Assembly: GCA_038503035.1 (NCBI GenBank)
Contig: JAVSML010024419.1
Coordinates: forward strand, 205,737 to 269,736
Source: Crocodylus rhombifer
Taxonomy: Eukaryota; Chordata; Crocodylia; Crocodylidae
DNA length: 64,000 nt
Direction of reading: 5' to 3'
Part shown: in pieces, positions 24,853-36,492 of the stretch
Position numbering within the stretch: position 1 is the first letter of the stretch
How the letters are laid out: each line of letters opens with the position of its first letter
Translations under genes and position numbers: made by a program
The notes under the pieces: model-generated
Seen by the model: the letters and a program-made list of their open reading frames with translations, nothing else
What the model was told of the DNA's origin: nothing
Database searches by the model: none

Positions 24853-27800
24853 CCTGGAAAGCATTACCTGACAGAAACAGCCCAGACCTTCAGAGGACCA
24901 GAGAGCCCAGTGACCTTTGCACATTAAAGCTGCAGAAATCATGTATAGTATGCAACCACAGAGCAATTTCTTGATCATGAAACACCAGATGGCAAGAGTC
25001 CAAAATGGCACAAAGGATTTCCTCACATTTATAGCACTTGAGAAGGTGCTTTTCATTCATGGAGCTCAAAGTGCTTTGCTCAGATGGGAAATGATCATTA
25101 TCTCTATTCTGCAGATAGGTAAACCAAAGAGTAAAGAGATAATTAAGGGGAGTTGGCCACAAAAGCAGTTTTTCAAGGAAAATTTGGTTTTCAAGGAAAG
25201 GAAAGTTTCTGTGAAAAGTTGCTGCTTCTGGAGAAAATTAGATTTTTCATCAAGAAAACAAGAAACCCCGCCATATACTTCAAGGGTTAGGGGTTTTGGC
25301 TGGAAACCAAAACACTTAAATAGGGATCTTTCCCCTTTCTCCTCTATGGCCAGGCTTCCCAGCTAGAGTTCATCTTGCATGATGCATTGCCGCTCATCGT
25401 TGAGACAAGGGAGCCTGATGTGGTGCACACCAGCTGCATTACTGAATCTATCTGATGTTTTGGGTTTTAGCTGAAAAAGTCAAGATTTTTTTTTCACCCA
25501 AAAGTCAGCATTATCTGCAGAATTTCTTTCCCTAACTGGTCCATCATTAAGTAGCTTGCCCAAAGTCAGAGAACAAGCTGGTGGGAGCACTGAGACCCAA
25601 GCCCAGCACTCCTGCCCCATAGTCCTATGTGGCCTTTCTTCTCAGTCCCAGTGCCTCCAGCTTTGGCTCAAGGTGGCAACATTATAAATAACCTTGAAAA
25701 TGAGATGCAAATGTCTAATTGCTCCACAGACTCCAGGACTTGTAGTAGGTACACCTGCCTGATCCTAATGGACAGCCTCTGCTCTACACTCAGAGAGCAA
25801 GGAGCAGACAGCTATTTACAATGAGTACACAGACTTGCTGATCCAGTGGCCCCCTGCTTGCTGTATCCCCATAAATCTCCTCCAATAGAGTTACCCTAGC
25901 ACATGATATGATCACTTGCACAGTCGGTGCAGTTCGCTAGACAGACCCACCACTGGTGTTAATAAAAATCTTGACAAGAACAATAAAACACCTGCCAGTT
26001 GCAATAGAAAATATTGCTTGAGGGAAATTAGAGGTTTTACAGTGTGGAGGTATCATGGTGTAGGCCCACCTACACCCATGCTTCAAACAAAGACAAAAGC
26101 AAAATCCCAGAGCCCTTCTAAATGTGTTTTGGCTGGAATATCTCATTCTACCTACTAAACTGGGGATCAGTTTAACTGTAGCTATGTTGACAAGAATCAC
26201 CAAGGCTAAGCATCTCTTTACATTACACCCAAGATACTATCAGCATTCAAGAAATAGGCCATGGTAGTAGGAGCACTGGAAATTGAAGCCATTCACTCTT
26301 GACTCGAAAGGGCTCGAAGGCACAAGTTCACCAGCTGGACATCTGGGTCTTCTTGGAGAACAGTAATTTCTGCTGCCAGAGCTGTAATTCCCTTTATGCC
26401 CCTTCCATGAGAAATCTCATTTTGTTTTATCAAGAACAATCTAAGATAAAATGAGGTAAGTCGTGGAAAAAATAAAACCTGAAGCATTTCCACTCTGGCT
26501 GGAACTGAACTGCCACAGGGCTGCAGCTCTCCGCAATCTGTCCTGTATAAAAGCATTCAGTGAATGCATCAGGTGCCTTCCAGGATGGGTGATGGCAAAA
26601 ATATCCTTCTTGTGAGGTTCTCATAACACAGACCAATTGGGTTGCCTCTCAGAAGACATGCATCTGGCGCAGGGACACAATTGACACGTGAACTCAGTTG
26701 TCTGTATTGCAACAGCATCACTGAATTTTTCATTCAGTCCAGAGGCAATTTCTGACCTGGCCTGACATCTCCAGCTTCTAACCTGGACAGTAGTGAGGTC
26801 TAAGCTCATGCCTCACATGGAAATAATTACTACTGTCAACTTGTACAAAGGGGACCACTGCTATTATACGCCAAGGCTACTTGGTAGCCACTAGCTTTGA
26901 CTGATACACATCCATAGGAAATATAGAGTCTCCTTCAACATGTTTTCATTATCAATGTCAAATGCCACTCTGTGGTCCCTCGTACTTTTGCCTCATAGCA
27001 CAGCCTGTTTCTACATGCTGAGTTGCCATTGTTGCAGATGCCTCAAAACGCAACTAGATGGATCACAGTAATATCAAGTACTCAGCAGCTGTGTACTTCA
27101 CTATATTGTAGTAAAGCAGAATGAAAGCCATGCATTATTTTGAAGCATTACACTGCAGCTCTATTCTGTCTGTGACTTAAGTCTTGTTTAGACCAAGTGG
27201 TCACTTCCTTGTTCATAGGTGAATCAGCCCCTTCAACCCTCTTCACCCTGACTCCAGAGATCAGCCTGTCCCAGTCTGTGTGGATGTTGCGGGGAGTGTA
27301 CAGTCCAGGTACTGGTTCTCTGCTGCTTTGCCCTCTTTCTCTCTTCACATTATCTTCACTAGTTCTAACCCATGTAAAAGGCCTCATGATTTCACCCCAG
27401 AAAGATTGTCCCCATATGCAGATCTATAGCACATCTTTAGATGGATCTTGGGCAAGCTACAACTGTCCATACTGCCTGTAGCGTCGCATCCCAATCATGG
27501 ATACAGAGGTGCTGATCACAAGTAGTACTGCAGTTTGCAGCAGGCAAAGTTCCAGCTTGATTTTAACATGCTGGATCAAGATGAAGTATAGCATGAGTGA
27601 CTAATAGCTTTACTACTATGGTAAAGGCAAAGGCAACTACGGTCAGCTCACTTATACAAACCGCGTGCGGCTTATAGGTCACTTCTGGGATGCCAATGAA
27701 ACCCTTATCCAGGTAGATAAGATCCATCTCACCTAGACGGTCTGTTTTAAGTATAATTTTTTGCCAATATGCTGAAAGTCTTCTGGGATCATGAGGGGAA

Positions 27801-28490
27801 TAAGACTTATGAATTGATTTAGCAACTAAAAAAGGGCACAAAATAAGAATGAAACAGACTGAAAATAGTACAAGGAAATTGCAGGTACGTGCTCTCCCTT
27901 AACAAGAGAGTCTGATCATAGGTGGACTCCATAATGGACTCTTCTCATCACTCCATTACACAAAGCCATCAGCCCAGTTTAGTGTAATGAAGTTTCACTC
28001 TTCACTTCACCCCATAGAAGCCCCTTGGAAATTGGGTTTCTTGCAAAGCTATGCTGCTTTTCCTTGAGGCAAGTAAGGCTGTTAAGAGCTACTTAGGGGG
28101 GAAAAATGCATTTCTAAGAGGAAATTGCTAAGCTCGATAGCCCCAAATTTAACTGGTTTTATTCTGTTGTTGTTCTCTTAGATGCGTTTCCCCCCTTTCT
28201 CTCTCCCCCCCAATATTCTTTTGTCTGTGAGCACTGCCAGCTCTTCAAACCTCAAGCTGAGCAAGCCCAGGAACTACAATAGCCCCTGCCCTATACACAG
28301 CTCGGTCACTGTCTAATAACAAAATCACACGTCACTGCTCAGTTCTCATGAGTAACCCTCTGAAGAGAGCATCATACTCCTAGCAGCACCCCTTAGCAGC
28401 GTGGATCTCAAAGGGTGTCTCAAAGATGGACAGACAGACTTGTCTCCATTTCACACATGGAAACTGAAATTCAGGGAGGTTCACCACAGC

Positions 28491-28598
28491 CAGAGGCTGG
28501 CAAACTTTTCAGAGCAATGGGCTGAAATCACACAGCTCTGCCCGAGGGATCTTTGGTAGGGTGAGTATGGCCCACAGCCTGTAGTTTGCCAATCTCTG
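28491..28598. mobile_element. 108-bp hAT-type MITE
   Basis: The left end is CAGAGGCTGGCAAACTTTT and the reverse complement of the right end is CAGAGATTGGCAAACTAC. The flanking 8 bases are ACCACAGC on the left (28483-28490) and ACCCAGGC on the right (28599-28606), 6 of 8 identical. Terminal CAGAG and an 8-bp duplication are typical of hAT elements. There is no coding capacity. Confidence 0.75.
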
Positions 28599-29477
28599 AC
28601 CCAGGCTAACACAGTGAGTCACCAACAAACACAGCAGAGAACAAACATCCAAATTTTCAGGCCTTATTCACATGCCACTGCTAGTTACTGAAGGGAGTTA
28701 AAAATAGCTGGTAATGGAACAGCCTGCACGGAGTAGCCACAGAGAACCACGTGCTTGCCTTTGCTTTAAATAATGTGAATGCCCCACTTAAAGACTGAGG
28801 TTATTCAGAAACATGATTCCAACAGCATCAACCTGTTGGTCATTTCCACCAAGGAACATGTTTTTTCGTTAGGAACATGGCAAGCCATCACCTTTCATCA
28901 TTTCCCCACCCCTTTAACGCCTACTGAACAAAATAATGCTGGATTTTCTAGTGAAGCCCAGGTACGTCTATCAGAACAGTGGGGAATGACCTCTTACTTT
29001 TACAGGGGAGAGTGGGCAAGAGCCAGAATGGATGTTACTTGGTGCAACAGCAACCACACTGGAGTAACTGGTGTATATTTAGTTGCATTGACTTGGGGTC
29101 ATTATTGCTATTATGGTAGTATCTAGATGCCCCCACAGTGCATCATATGTCTGCTTCTGAGTCCAAATCAGTGATGTTGGTGTGACTATCATGTGTCCAG
29201 GTTCAAAGATAGTCCTTGCCCCAGTTTACCTGCTGTCTAAGTAGACAAGGCATATAAACAGGGGGATGGGAAGGAGATGCACAGGGTGATGATGTGAAAA
29301 GCCCAAGGTCACTTGGCAAGTCAGTGGCAGAGCTGGGAAAAAGAAGTGTCCTGACCCCTGTTCCATGTCCCCCTCCCCCAGACTGCATTGTCTCCTTGAC
29401 TTCCCCATGGGGCATTTTCAAATAAAGACCTGTCTAATCCTTGGTGGATATACATGCTAAAGTAATCAGCATCAAAT

Positions 29478-29545
29478 CTCAAAGTGGTTCTGTGGTTAAG
29501 CCATTGGGCTCTGGGTTCTGCTGCTGCCTCTGCATTAGACTTGAT
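29478..29545 (+). repeat. possible SINE head (MIR-like)
   Basis: GTGGTTCTGTGGTTAAGCC followed by GGGCTCTGGGTTCTGC resembles the tRNA-derived A/B-box region of a MIR-type SINE. It is short and diverged, so the call is weak. Confidence 0.35.
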
Positions 29546-29644
29546 GTCTTCAGGCCCATCTTCTTCCTGAAGCTCATGTGCTCTGGAGAGATGAAAAATG
29601 CAGTGACAAGTGCCTTTATTTATTTATTTATTTTTTGTCTCCAG

Positions 29645-29762
29645 CACTGTTCCCTTGGAGGACCATTACCTAGATACAAAAAAGAGCAAAGAAAACAAAG
29701 TGAAGATAGTCAGTGAAGAGTTTTTTTCTATGGACAAGGACAAAGCCCCGTCCTGCACAAAG
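29645..29762 (+). CDS. C3orf20: internal coding exon D of the C3orf20/FAM194-like gene
   Basis: 118 bases: one base completing the AG split codon of exon C (making Ser), then 39 codons. The acceptor is a long T-rich tract ending TTGTCTCCAG at 29644, and the donor is GTATAAG from 29763. The peptide begins TVPLEDHYLDTKKSKENKVK and ends SMDKDKAPSCTK. It is hydrophilic and lysine-rich, probably a disordered C-terminal region. Too short to stand out by length; it was accepted because the acceptor is strong, the phase fits exon C exactly, and its phase-0 end fits exon E. Confidence 0.72.
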
Positions 29763-32756
29763 GTATAAGCATCAATATTAGTCCTTGGGGAGGCTGCCCA
29801 CTGATACCTAGGGAAGATCCCCAGGGGGTTCCCATATAGTTCCCTTTTAATCTCCCTGTATAAAAAGGATTTTCCAGAACCATGGGGATTCAGATTACAG
29901 TGCAGAGATGAAGCCAGCCAGAGAAGATTGCAAAGACAGGTGTGATAGGAAGATCAGAAGTGTAATCTGCTACCAGATCTAATTCTGTCCTTTCTTACAT
30001 CATGGCGAAGTTCCCATTGGCATCAGCGGGTTGAATCAGTTGTAAGATAAGGTGTTCACTGAGGGCATAATTAGATTCATTGACTTCATGGGAAAATCCA
30101 CAGACAAAGTAACAAACCCTGATTGCTTATACACATAGATGTTACAGTGATTAGCAAGAACTAGATCAGGGACCTTAAGCAGCAAAGTACAGTAACAGCT
30201 AAAAGAGAATTTCTCTAGCTGTGAGAGTAGTAGGTGCTGGTAGCTTTATCACTGGAACTACCCAGTAGAGGGAGACATGATATCACACACTAGGATCGTG
30301 TATTGTGCTGAGGTGCTGCAGTGATGGATCCTCTGGAAACAGGATGGCGGATAGCAATGGCACAGACAGAAGGTAGGAGTGTACTACTGAGATGTGTTAA
30401 GGACAAAGTCAGAAGGCATCATCAACCTGGAGGAGGACTGCAATATCATTCAGTAAGAACTGGATAACCTTGAGGACTGGAGTAATAGGTGATGAAATTA
30501 AATAGTCCAAATTTTGTGTTTCTGCTGTAAAGTAGGAGCTCATCAGTCAGAAATAACTGAGGCAGAGATAGATATGGATGTATCAGTCGATCACAAAATG
30601 TCTATGAGCTACTAATAAGATGCAGTTATTAAAACAAGGATGCACCTAGAAAGGTATTTTTACCACATGCAGTTGTGGTCATCTATGGTCAAGAAAACTT
30701 CATGTCAAACTGGAAAACAATGCAGAGAAGGGCTACTAGGATGATCAGGAGAAATGACATGAGACTAAAGAGCATGATGTTTTCAGCCTAGCAAAATAGA
30801 AGCTGAGAGATGTAATTACTTTCTATGAATATCTCAGGGGTGGGGGGAAGAGGGCAGGCAGGGAGAAGAACTGTTTAAACTCAAGGACAATACAGACATA
30901 AGAACTAATGGCCACAAAGTGGCCATGAATAAATTTACTTTGGAAATCAGAAGGCATGAAGAGTGAGGTTTGGGAATAGCCTTTCCATCAGGAGTCAGGA
31001 TGAAAACATTTAGTTTTTTTACATGAGCTCCGACAAATTTATGAAAAAAATCATGAAATGTGTTTGGCTGTGACAGCAAGAGGTTGGATTCAATGACCCA
31101 GTAAGTCCTTTCCCATCCCACATCCTATGATGGCAGGATTGATGTGGGGAACCTGTTCTGCATGCTGATTTTTCCCATTGTTTCAGAGGTGAAGGTGAGC
31201 TATTTCTGACCAATTTATAACCTTTATAACTACTTTTGCTGAATTTCAAGTCTAAACAAGCTGTTTCATTTGCATTCTCATCATCATTTCTCTTCATAGC
31301 CGTTATTAAATCACCTTAGCATTGGGCATTAACAACATCCTCTGTCTGCAAGAAGCCCAGTAACAAAGTTAACAGAGGGTGACGTAGGTCAGAAGTAAGG
31401 TACAGTGTCAGATTTAAATAGAGGTCTGAAGACTTTAATAACAGGGGAGTTAAAATGCTCTGTGTTATGAGGTTCAGCTCTATTTACAGGGCTTTGGGTG
31501 TCTGAGAAGACCCCCTACTCCTTCAGGTTAACTGACAGGTACGTTACTAGATTTTCTTGTTCTGATGAGTCAGTACTGATCACATCAGGTACATTGTGGC
31601 CTACTGTATTAAAACATGACAGACTTAACCAGACCTGACATTTGCTCCTGCGGGAACACAGAAACCTGGTTTTCTAAAGGAAGAAGAATAGCATTGCTTG
31701 AAAGAACTTGATTTTTTTTTCTTTTTAAATTAATGACACCATTTTATACAGCTTCTACAACTGCTGTCTGTCCAGGAGCTGATCAGATTGTGCACTTCTG
31801 ACACAATTATAAGCTAATAAGTGACCTGTCTAGAGAAATCCAAATCTGCACTTTTCAGTTTTAGAAGGGAACTATCTGAATAAAAAAAAATGTAGAAATT
31901 TCCAGCCCTGTGTACCCCCTACAAGGTAGCAAAAGATGTGACCCACACCAAGGGAGAGGAATCATTCAGAATAGTCCATGTAGTAGCACTAGGTGCAGTG
32001 GGATAAAATTGAACACTTTCTGTAGGGTGATTCTTAGGAAAAAATCATTGGCACAGCAAAACTTCCAGCTGTAGAGAAATCTGCCCAGGTAGAAGCTATC
32101 ACTAACTTTATCATAGGCATTTATAACTGGACCACACAAAGCACCAGAGCCAGAGAATGGTCCTAAATGAAAAGTGGAGCTGGTCACATCACGGATCAGT
32201 CCCAACTCTAGATTTTTGTGGAGCTTAATCTGAGATGTGCAAATGAGCCACTCCGTGGGAACAAATGGAATCTGCCCACAAGAACGTGTGAAGGCAGAAT
32301 CAGGCCTATAGTACCAACAAAAACCTAAAATGAGTCCTGAAAAGGCAGCTTCTGTTCTTTTATCAGTTGGCATAAATCTACAGAACTTGCATTGATGTCA
32401 TAGAGGTTACTTCACTGTTTGATCCTATATTTTTGGTTTGGTTTGTCAGCAGCTTTATCCTACACTGCTGAAGTGAATCTAAAAACCAGCTCTTTCTAAA
32501 TTAGTGCTCTGTGTACAACTGAGTCTTAGAAAAGATGAATCACATAAGACCACCCTTGCCTTTGAAATGGCTCAGCCCAGGGCTGCTGTGTTAAGTATCA
32601 CTTCTTTTCCTGCTGAACTGTCCTCATCCTAACATGGGTCTGTTTTTGGCCATATAAAACAGGTAAATTCTGGGTTACTGATTCTTTCAATAGCTTGTTT
32701 GTTCTCATCCGTGCTGCAATAAACCACCTTTATGATCTCTGTGTTTTACATGCTAG
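29763..32756. other. intron 4
   Basis: Contains an old, diverged plus-strand CR1 remnant at about 30400-31131. A 135-codon minus-strand ORF at 31966-32373 has no recognisable domain and is not accepted as a gene. The acceptor of exon E ends TTTTACATGCTAG. Confidence 0.5.
30400..31131 (+). mobile_element. ancient CR1/L3-like remnant
   Basis: In order it shows the features of a CR1 3' region: a stretch like the end of ORF2 (ACAATGCAGAGAAGGGCTAC, then AGGATGATCAGGAG), CTGTTTAAACTCAAGGACAA, ACATAAGAACTAATGGCCAC, then GAGGTTGGATTCAATGACCC and a terminal CATCCTATGAT. It is heavily mutated with no frame kept, and much older than the copies at 50-57 kb. Confidence 0.65.
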
Positions 32757-32855
32757 ATTAATGATCTTGATAAGCATGAAGTGCCTCTTGCCAGTGCAAA
32801 AGCAGAAGAAGAGAAACTCAAAGCTTTGGATAGAAAAAGACGGCAGAAGAAATAG
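32757..32855 (+). CDS. C3orf20: terminal coding exon E of the C3orf20/FAM194-like gene
   Basis: 32 codons plus TAG at 32853-32855, in phase 0 directly after the acceptor AG at 32755-32756, matching the phase-0 end of exon D. The peptide begins INDLDKHEVPLASAKAEEEK and ends ALDRKRRQKK, a charged probable helix with a basic tail that could act as a nuclear-localisation-like patch (inference). A polyadenylation signal AATAAA lies 28 bases after the stop. It could in principle be the last exon of a different plus-strand gene, but phase and distance favour this one. Confidence 0.68.
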   Translation: MNDLDKHEVPLASAKAEEEKLKALDRKRRQKK

Positions 32856-32882
32856 TGTTGCCAGCCAGGAGAGAGCTTATGC

Positions 32883-32888
32883 AATAAA
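32883..32888 (+). terminator. polyadenylation signal AATAAA
   Basis: Canonical hexamer in GCAATAAACAAATCC, 28 bases after the exon E stop codon. If used, cleavage would fall near 32900-32915 and the 3' UTR would be only about 50 nt. A later, unrecognised signal cannot be excluded. Confidence 0.6.
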
Positions 32889-32915
32889 CAAATCCACACG
32901 TGTATATACTTAGCA

Positions 32916-33730
32916 CAGCAGTGCCAATGCAGCTACATTTCTCCAAATATACTCTGCCATTATTTCAATCCGTTATATTCTGATTGCTAACAACAGGGTG
33001 TATTTACTTTTCAAGCCTAAGTATAAAAGCAAAGAGTTAGTGAACACTTGTCTCGGTCTTGTTTTTTCTTAAAGAAGATTTTTCCTCGTGTAATTTGGGC
33101 ACAGTGACAATGCCTGAAGAAGCAAAAACTGCACAGAAGAACCCAAGAGAGAAAAACAATGGTTGAAGATTCATCTTAACAGAGGGGTTGCCTCAGCAAG
33201 CATCTAACACCATTCTGGGATGTCCTTGAATTGTTGGCATAGGTTTGTTGAAACGGACCAAAATCTGAACAAGCCAGAGACGTAGAGCAGGCTGCAGAAA
33301 GAAAGTGCAGGCAGCAAAAAGGAGAGGAAAACAGCTTGTGCACATAGTACTCTGGTAGCCAGTTTAAGAATATTGTATATTGAGTGCTATACAAGTGGAG
33401 GGTCACAAAAGAAGGAGAAATGAATGCTGGAATGGGACATCCAACATAGGTACTGATAATATGGATCAGAATTGTGGCCTTTTGCGTCATCTATGTAGGT
33501 GACCCGCTACTGGAAAAGAACTGGGATTGGTGTAGGGCAAAAGGAAAGCTCACTGGTGGAGCTGATAGAGTGTGTCACCCAGGCAGCTCTACCAGTGGGC
33601 ATTTGCCATGTAGAGGTCTAGTCTGCACTTACAGATATCCTCCCTAATGGAACCCCATCCAGTGCACAACCGCCCCAGCATGATCCATGAGCATTTTTCA
33701 CACTCCTTTGCCTACAGGGGTGAATCATAA
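32916..33730. other. intergenic, no recognised feature
   Basis: Sequence downstream of the gene. No exon or clear repeat is seen. Confidence 0.45.
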
Positions 33731-34600
33731 ATCATTGAATCAGAGAAAATTAGGGTTGGAAGGGACCTCGGGAGGTCACATCTATCCCAACGCCCTGATC
33801 AAAGCAGAACCACCCCCAACTAGATCATCCTAGCCCAGGTCTAGTTGGGTCTTAAAAACCTCCAAGGACGGAGATTCCACCACTTCTCTGGGCAACCTGT
33901 TCCCATGTTTTACAACCCTCCTGGTGAGAAAATTCTTCCTAATATCTAACTTAAATTTCCCTAGCTGCAACCTGAAACCATCACTCCTTGTTTTGTCATC
34001 TGCCACCACTGAGAACAGTCCAGCTCCATCCTCTTCTAAACCCCCTTTCAGGAAGTTGAAGGCTGGTATTAAATCCCCTCTCAGTCTCCTCTTCTCTAGA
34101 CTAAATAAGCCCAGTTCCCTCAGTCTTTCCTCATACGGTCATGTCCGCAAGCCCCCCAAACCATTTTTGCTGCTCTCCGCTGGACTCTCTCCAATTTGTC
34201 CACATCCTTTCTGTGGTGGGGGGCCCAAAACTGGACACAGTACTCCAGATGTGGCCTCACCAGTACCGAACAGAGGGGAATAATCACTTCCCTTGATCTT
34301 CTGGCAACACTCCTACCAATGCAGCCCAGTACGCTGTTAGCCACCTTGGCAACAAGGGACACTTCTGGCTCATATTCAGCTTACTGTGCACTGTAACCCC
34401 CAGGTCCTTTTCTGCAGAGCTGCTGCTTAGCCAGTCAGTCCTCAGCTTGTACTGGTGCATGGGATTGTTCAGTCCTAAGTGCAGGACTTTGCACTTGTCC
34501 TTGTTGAACCGCATGAGATTTCTTTTGGCCTAATCCAATTTGTCTAGGTCTCTCTGAATCCTAGCCCATACCCCCCAGCTTGGTGTCAAACTTGCTGAGA
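33731..34600 (-). mobile_element. CR1 LINE, 5'-truncated, minus strand
   Basis: Reading the plus strand, it starts ATCATTGAATCAGAG, then TTAGGGTTGGAAGGGACCTC, the reverse complement of a CR1 3' end, and continues into the C-terminal part of ORF2. On the minus strand that part includes SRLTAY-like fragments, [20 protein letters not shown] and [10 protein letters not shown] in one frame and [18 protein letters not shown] in another. The element is frameshifted and lacks the RT catalytic core. Confidence 0.88.
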
Positions 34601-34679
34601 TAAACTAAACAATATTACCTATTGTCTGCACACAAAAGTGGAAGGACATTAGGGAAGCAGAGGTGGAGTTTATCTTAAG

Positions 34680-34977
34680 CAGTTGTTCTCAATCTTTTTA
34701 GACTCAAGGCACTCCTTGATAAACTCAAGCCACCCCTCAGAAAATATTGTATCTTAGATTCATTTAATTTTTCACTACAAAAAAGAGAACAGAGCAATTA
34801 TTGTTGCAAAGAACTAAGATCTCAGCATATCAGAATTATTTCAGTACAGGATACTATGGATTCCTATATATCTGTGAATCATGTTTGCACACCTAACAGT
34901 GCTAATATTGCATGGCAACTTTGAATGGATCTCAAGGCACCCCAGGTTGAGTGCGGCACCCTGGTTGAGAATGATTA
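34680..34977. mobile_element. non-autonomous hAT element (about 300 bp)
   Basis: The left end CAGTTGTTCTCAATCTTTTT and the reverse complement of the right end (TAATCATTCTCAACCAGG) resemble Charlie-type CAGTGGTTCTCAACC termini. Both ends are followed by a GGCACCCC-like inner motif. The candidate 8-bp duplications (ATCTTAAG and GATTAAAG) match only partly. No ORF. Confidence 0.65.
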
Positions 34978-36038
34978 GATTAAAGCAAAACACAAAACAA
35001 AACTGCACTTACCTAGTCACATAGTTTTTAGACATGCTTTGAGAGTTACCTAAAAAAAGTGTGGAAAGTAAATGACTTTCCCCGTCCAAATTGCGGTGAA
35101 GCGATACTGTGCTGCACATTTCATCAAACTCACTTGCTTTCTAGGAAAGATGCCTCAGAGGAGCTAGGGACTCGCTGAAATGTCTACAGCTACTACCGTA
35201 TTTGTAGAGTTGAAGTTTTACTTGTTCATTTGTAATGAACAACCCATCTCCAGAATGGGTGGTAGGAAAAACCTTACTGTTTTAATTGAAGCACAGACTT
35301 GCACACAACTGGCTTGGATTGCTTGTCCTCAGTCACTGGCTTTATAAAAATAAGTAATCTCTGCCTGCCAAGTCCTTTTGAGCAAATATACATTTTTATA
35401 TGGATCCATCTATCTTTTCCATCCCATGCATTCCTGTCAAATTGGACCTGAGTGGTCTAGTCGATCATCACCAACTACACATATTCAGATTTTCTTTTTC
35501 TATTAAAGTGCTCCTTCAGGGTTCCCCAGTATTTTCCATTTCTCTGGGAAGGAGTGAGAGCGCCTCCTCAGGGGCAGTGATGCGTCTCAGAAAACACAGC
35601 ATTACAAATGATGTTTCTATTGCGCAGGGTTTGAGAACAACCCAGCAACTCCCTCTGCTCCCCGTCTCTCCTCTTTTCATGGCATCTGCTCAACAGCTAT
35701 TGCTAAATGGTGAAAAGCAAAAATTGAAGAGCACCATTAAATTGGATGCTCTCAGGCTGATTGGAGCTAGGAAAGGGTTTAGTTTTGGTTTGTTTAAATC
35801 TGAAGGGTCTGCAGTCAGGCAGCACAGCCTAAAAAAGCAGCGCTTTTTTCTGTAATGTAACTCTCCTGGTGAAGACAAAACAAGATATTCACAGTTTACC
35901 TCAACTATGAAACCTTTACTACTGGATTTAAAGAGGCACTATCAAATTCATATTCTGAACCAAAAAAACTGTTAAAAAATTGGCTGAAGTACACCACCTT
36001 GGACAGCTCTAAAGTACAATAGACATGGTAAATAAATA
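34978..36038. other. intergenic, no recognised feature
   Basis: Contains a 151-codon plus-strand ORF (35400-35855) with no domain, conservation hint or splice context. I treat it as chance. Confidence 0.4.
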
Positions 36039-36492
36039 CGGGTTTCCCTCGCTTTGTGCGGGTTCTGCATGTGCAAATCCACTCTTATGCAATGACCGTT
36101 TTTATACCAAAACTTTGCTGTATGCAAGTTAAAGTCACTCTTATGCGATCAGCATGGTGGAAGCCCGCAGTCAGCTGCTTTGTGCAGTGCATTGTGGGAG
36201 TGACATGCACAAAACTAGTCTCCTGTGTGGATCTGTGCTCCTCGCTTGCTATCTGTGACATGTACTTCTGTAGTTGCCATCCCCATTATGATAGTGCCCT
36301 GTGCTTGTGTGTACTGTCTGCTGTTGGCAAATACCAAAATCGCCTTGTAAAAGTGGTAGAAATGGGTCTGGGGGTCAGTACAGTCGAGGTCTTGGAACGT
36401 ATCCCTATTTGTTACATGGTAAAGTGGGTTCCCTGTATGGCAATTCAAGTTATGTGCCGTTTTCCTGGAACACATAAAGCGAGGGAAACCTG
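36039..36492. mobile_element. Tigger/pogo-like MITE, 454 bp
   Basis: The left end CGGGTTTCCCTCGCTTTGTG and the reverse complement of the right end CAGGTTTCCCTCGCTTTATG differ at only two or three bases. A TA dinucleotide flanks each side (36037-36038 and 36493-36494), as in Tc1/mariner-superfamily insertions, and the CAGG...CCTCG end resembles Tigger elements. Inner copies of CTCTTATGC and ATGCAAGTTAAAGT are also seen. The 157- and 174-codon ORFs crossing it are chance. Confidence 0.75.

Larger units (their letters stand above)
22918..29644. other. intron 3, last part
   Basis: No coding exon is supported. I see a CR1 3' fragment near 24800-24850, scattered MIR/L2-like pieces (about 25060-25180 and 25548-25640), a hAT MITE at 28491-28598 and a tRNA-like SINE head near 29478-29545. 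A TTTA-type simple repeat just before 29635 runs into the acceptor of exon D. Confidence 0.4.

Noticed and set aside
31966..32373. 135-codon minus-strand ORF in intron 4
   Set aside because: No recognisable domain, splice context or codon pattern. It opposes the host gene and is most likely chance.
35400..35855. 151-codon plus-strand ORF in the intergenic region
   Set aside because: No domain, no conservation hint and no promoter or polyadenylation context that I can see.
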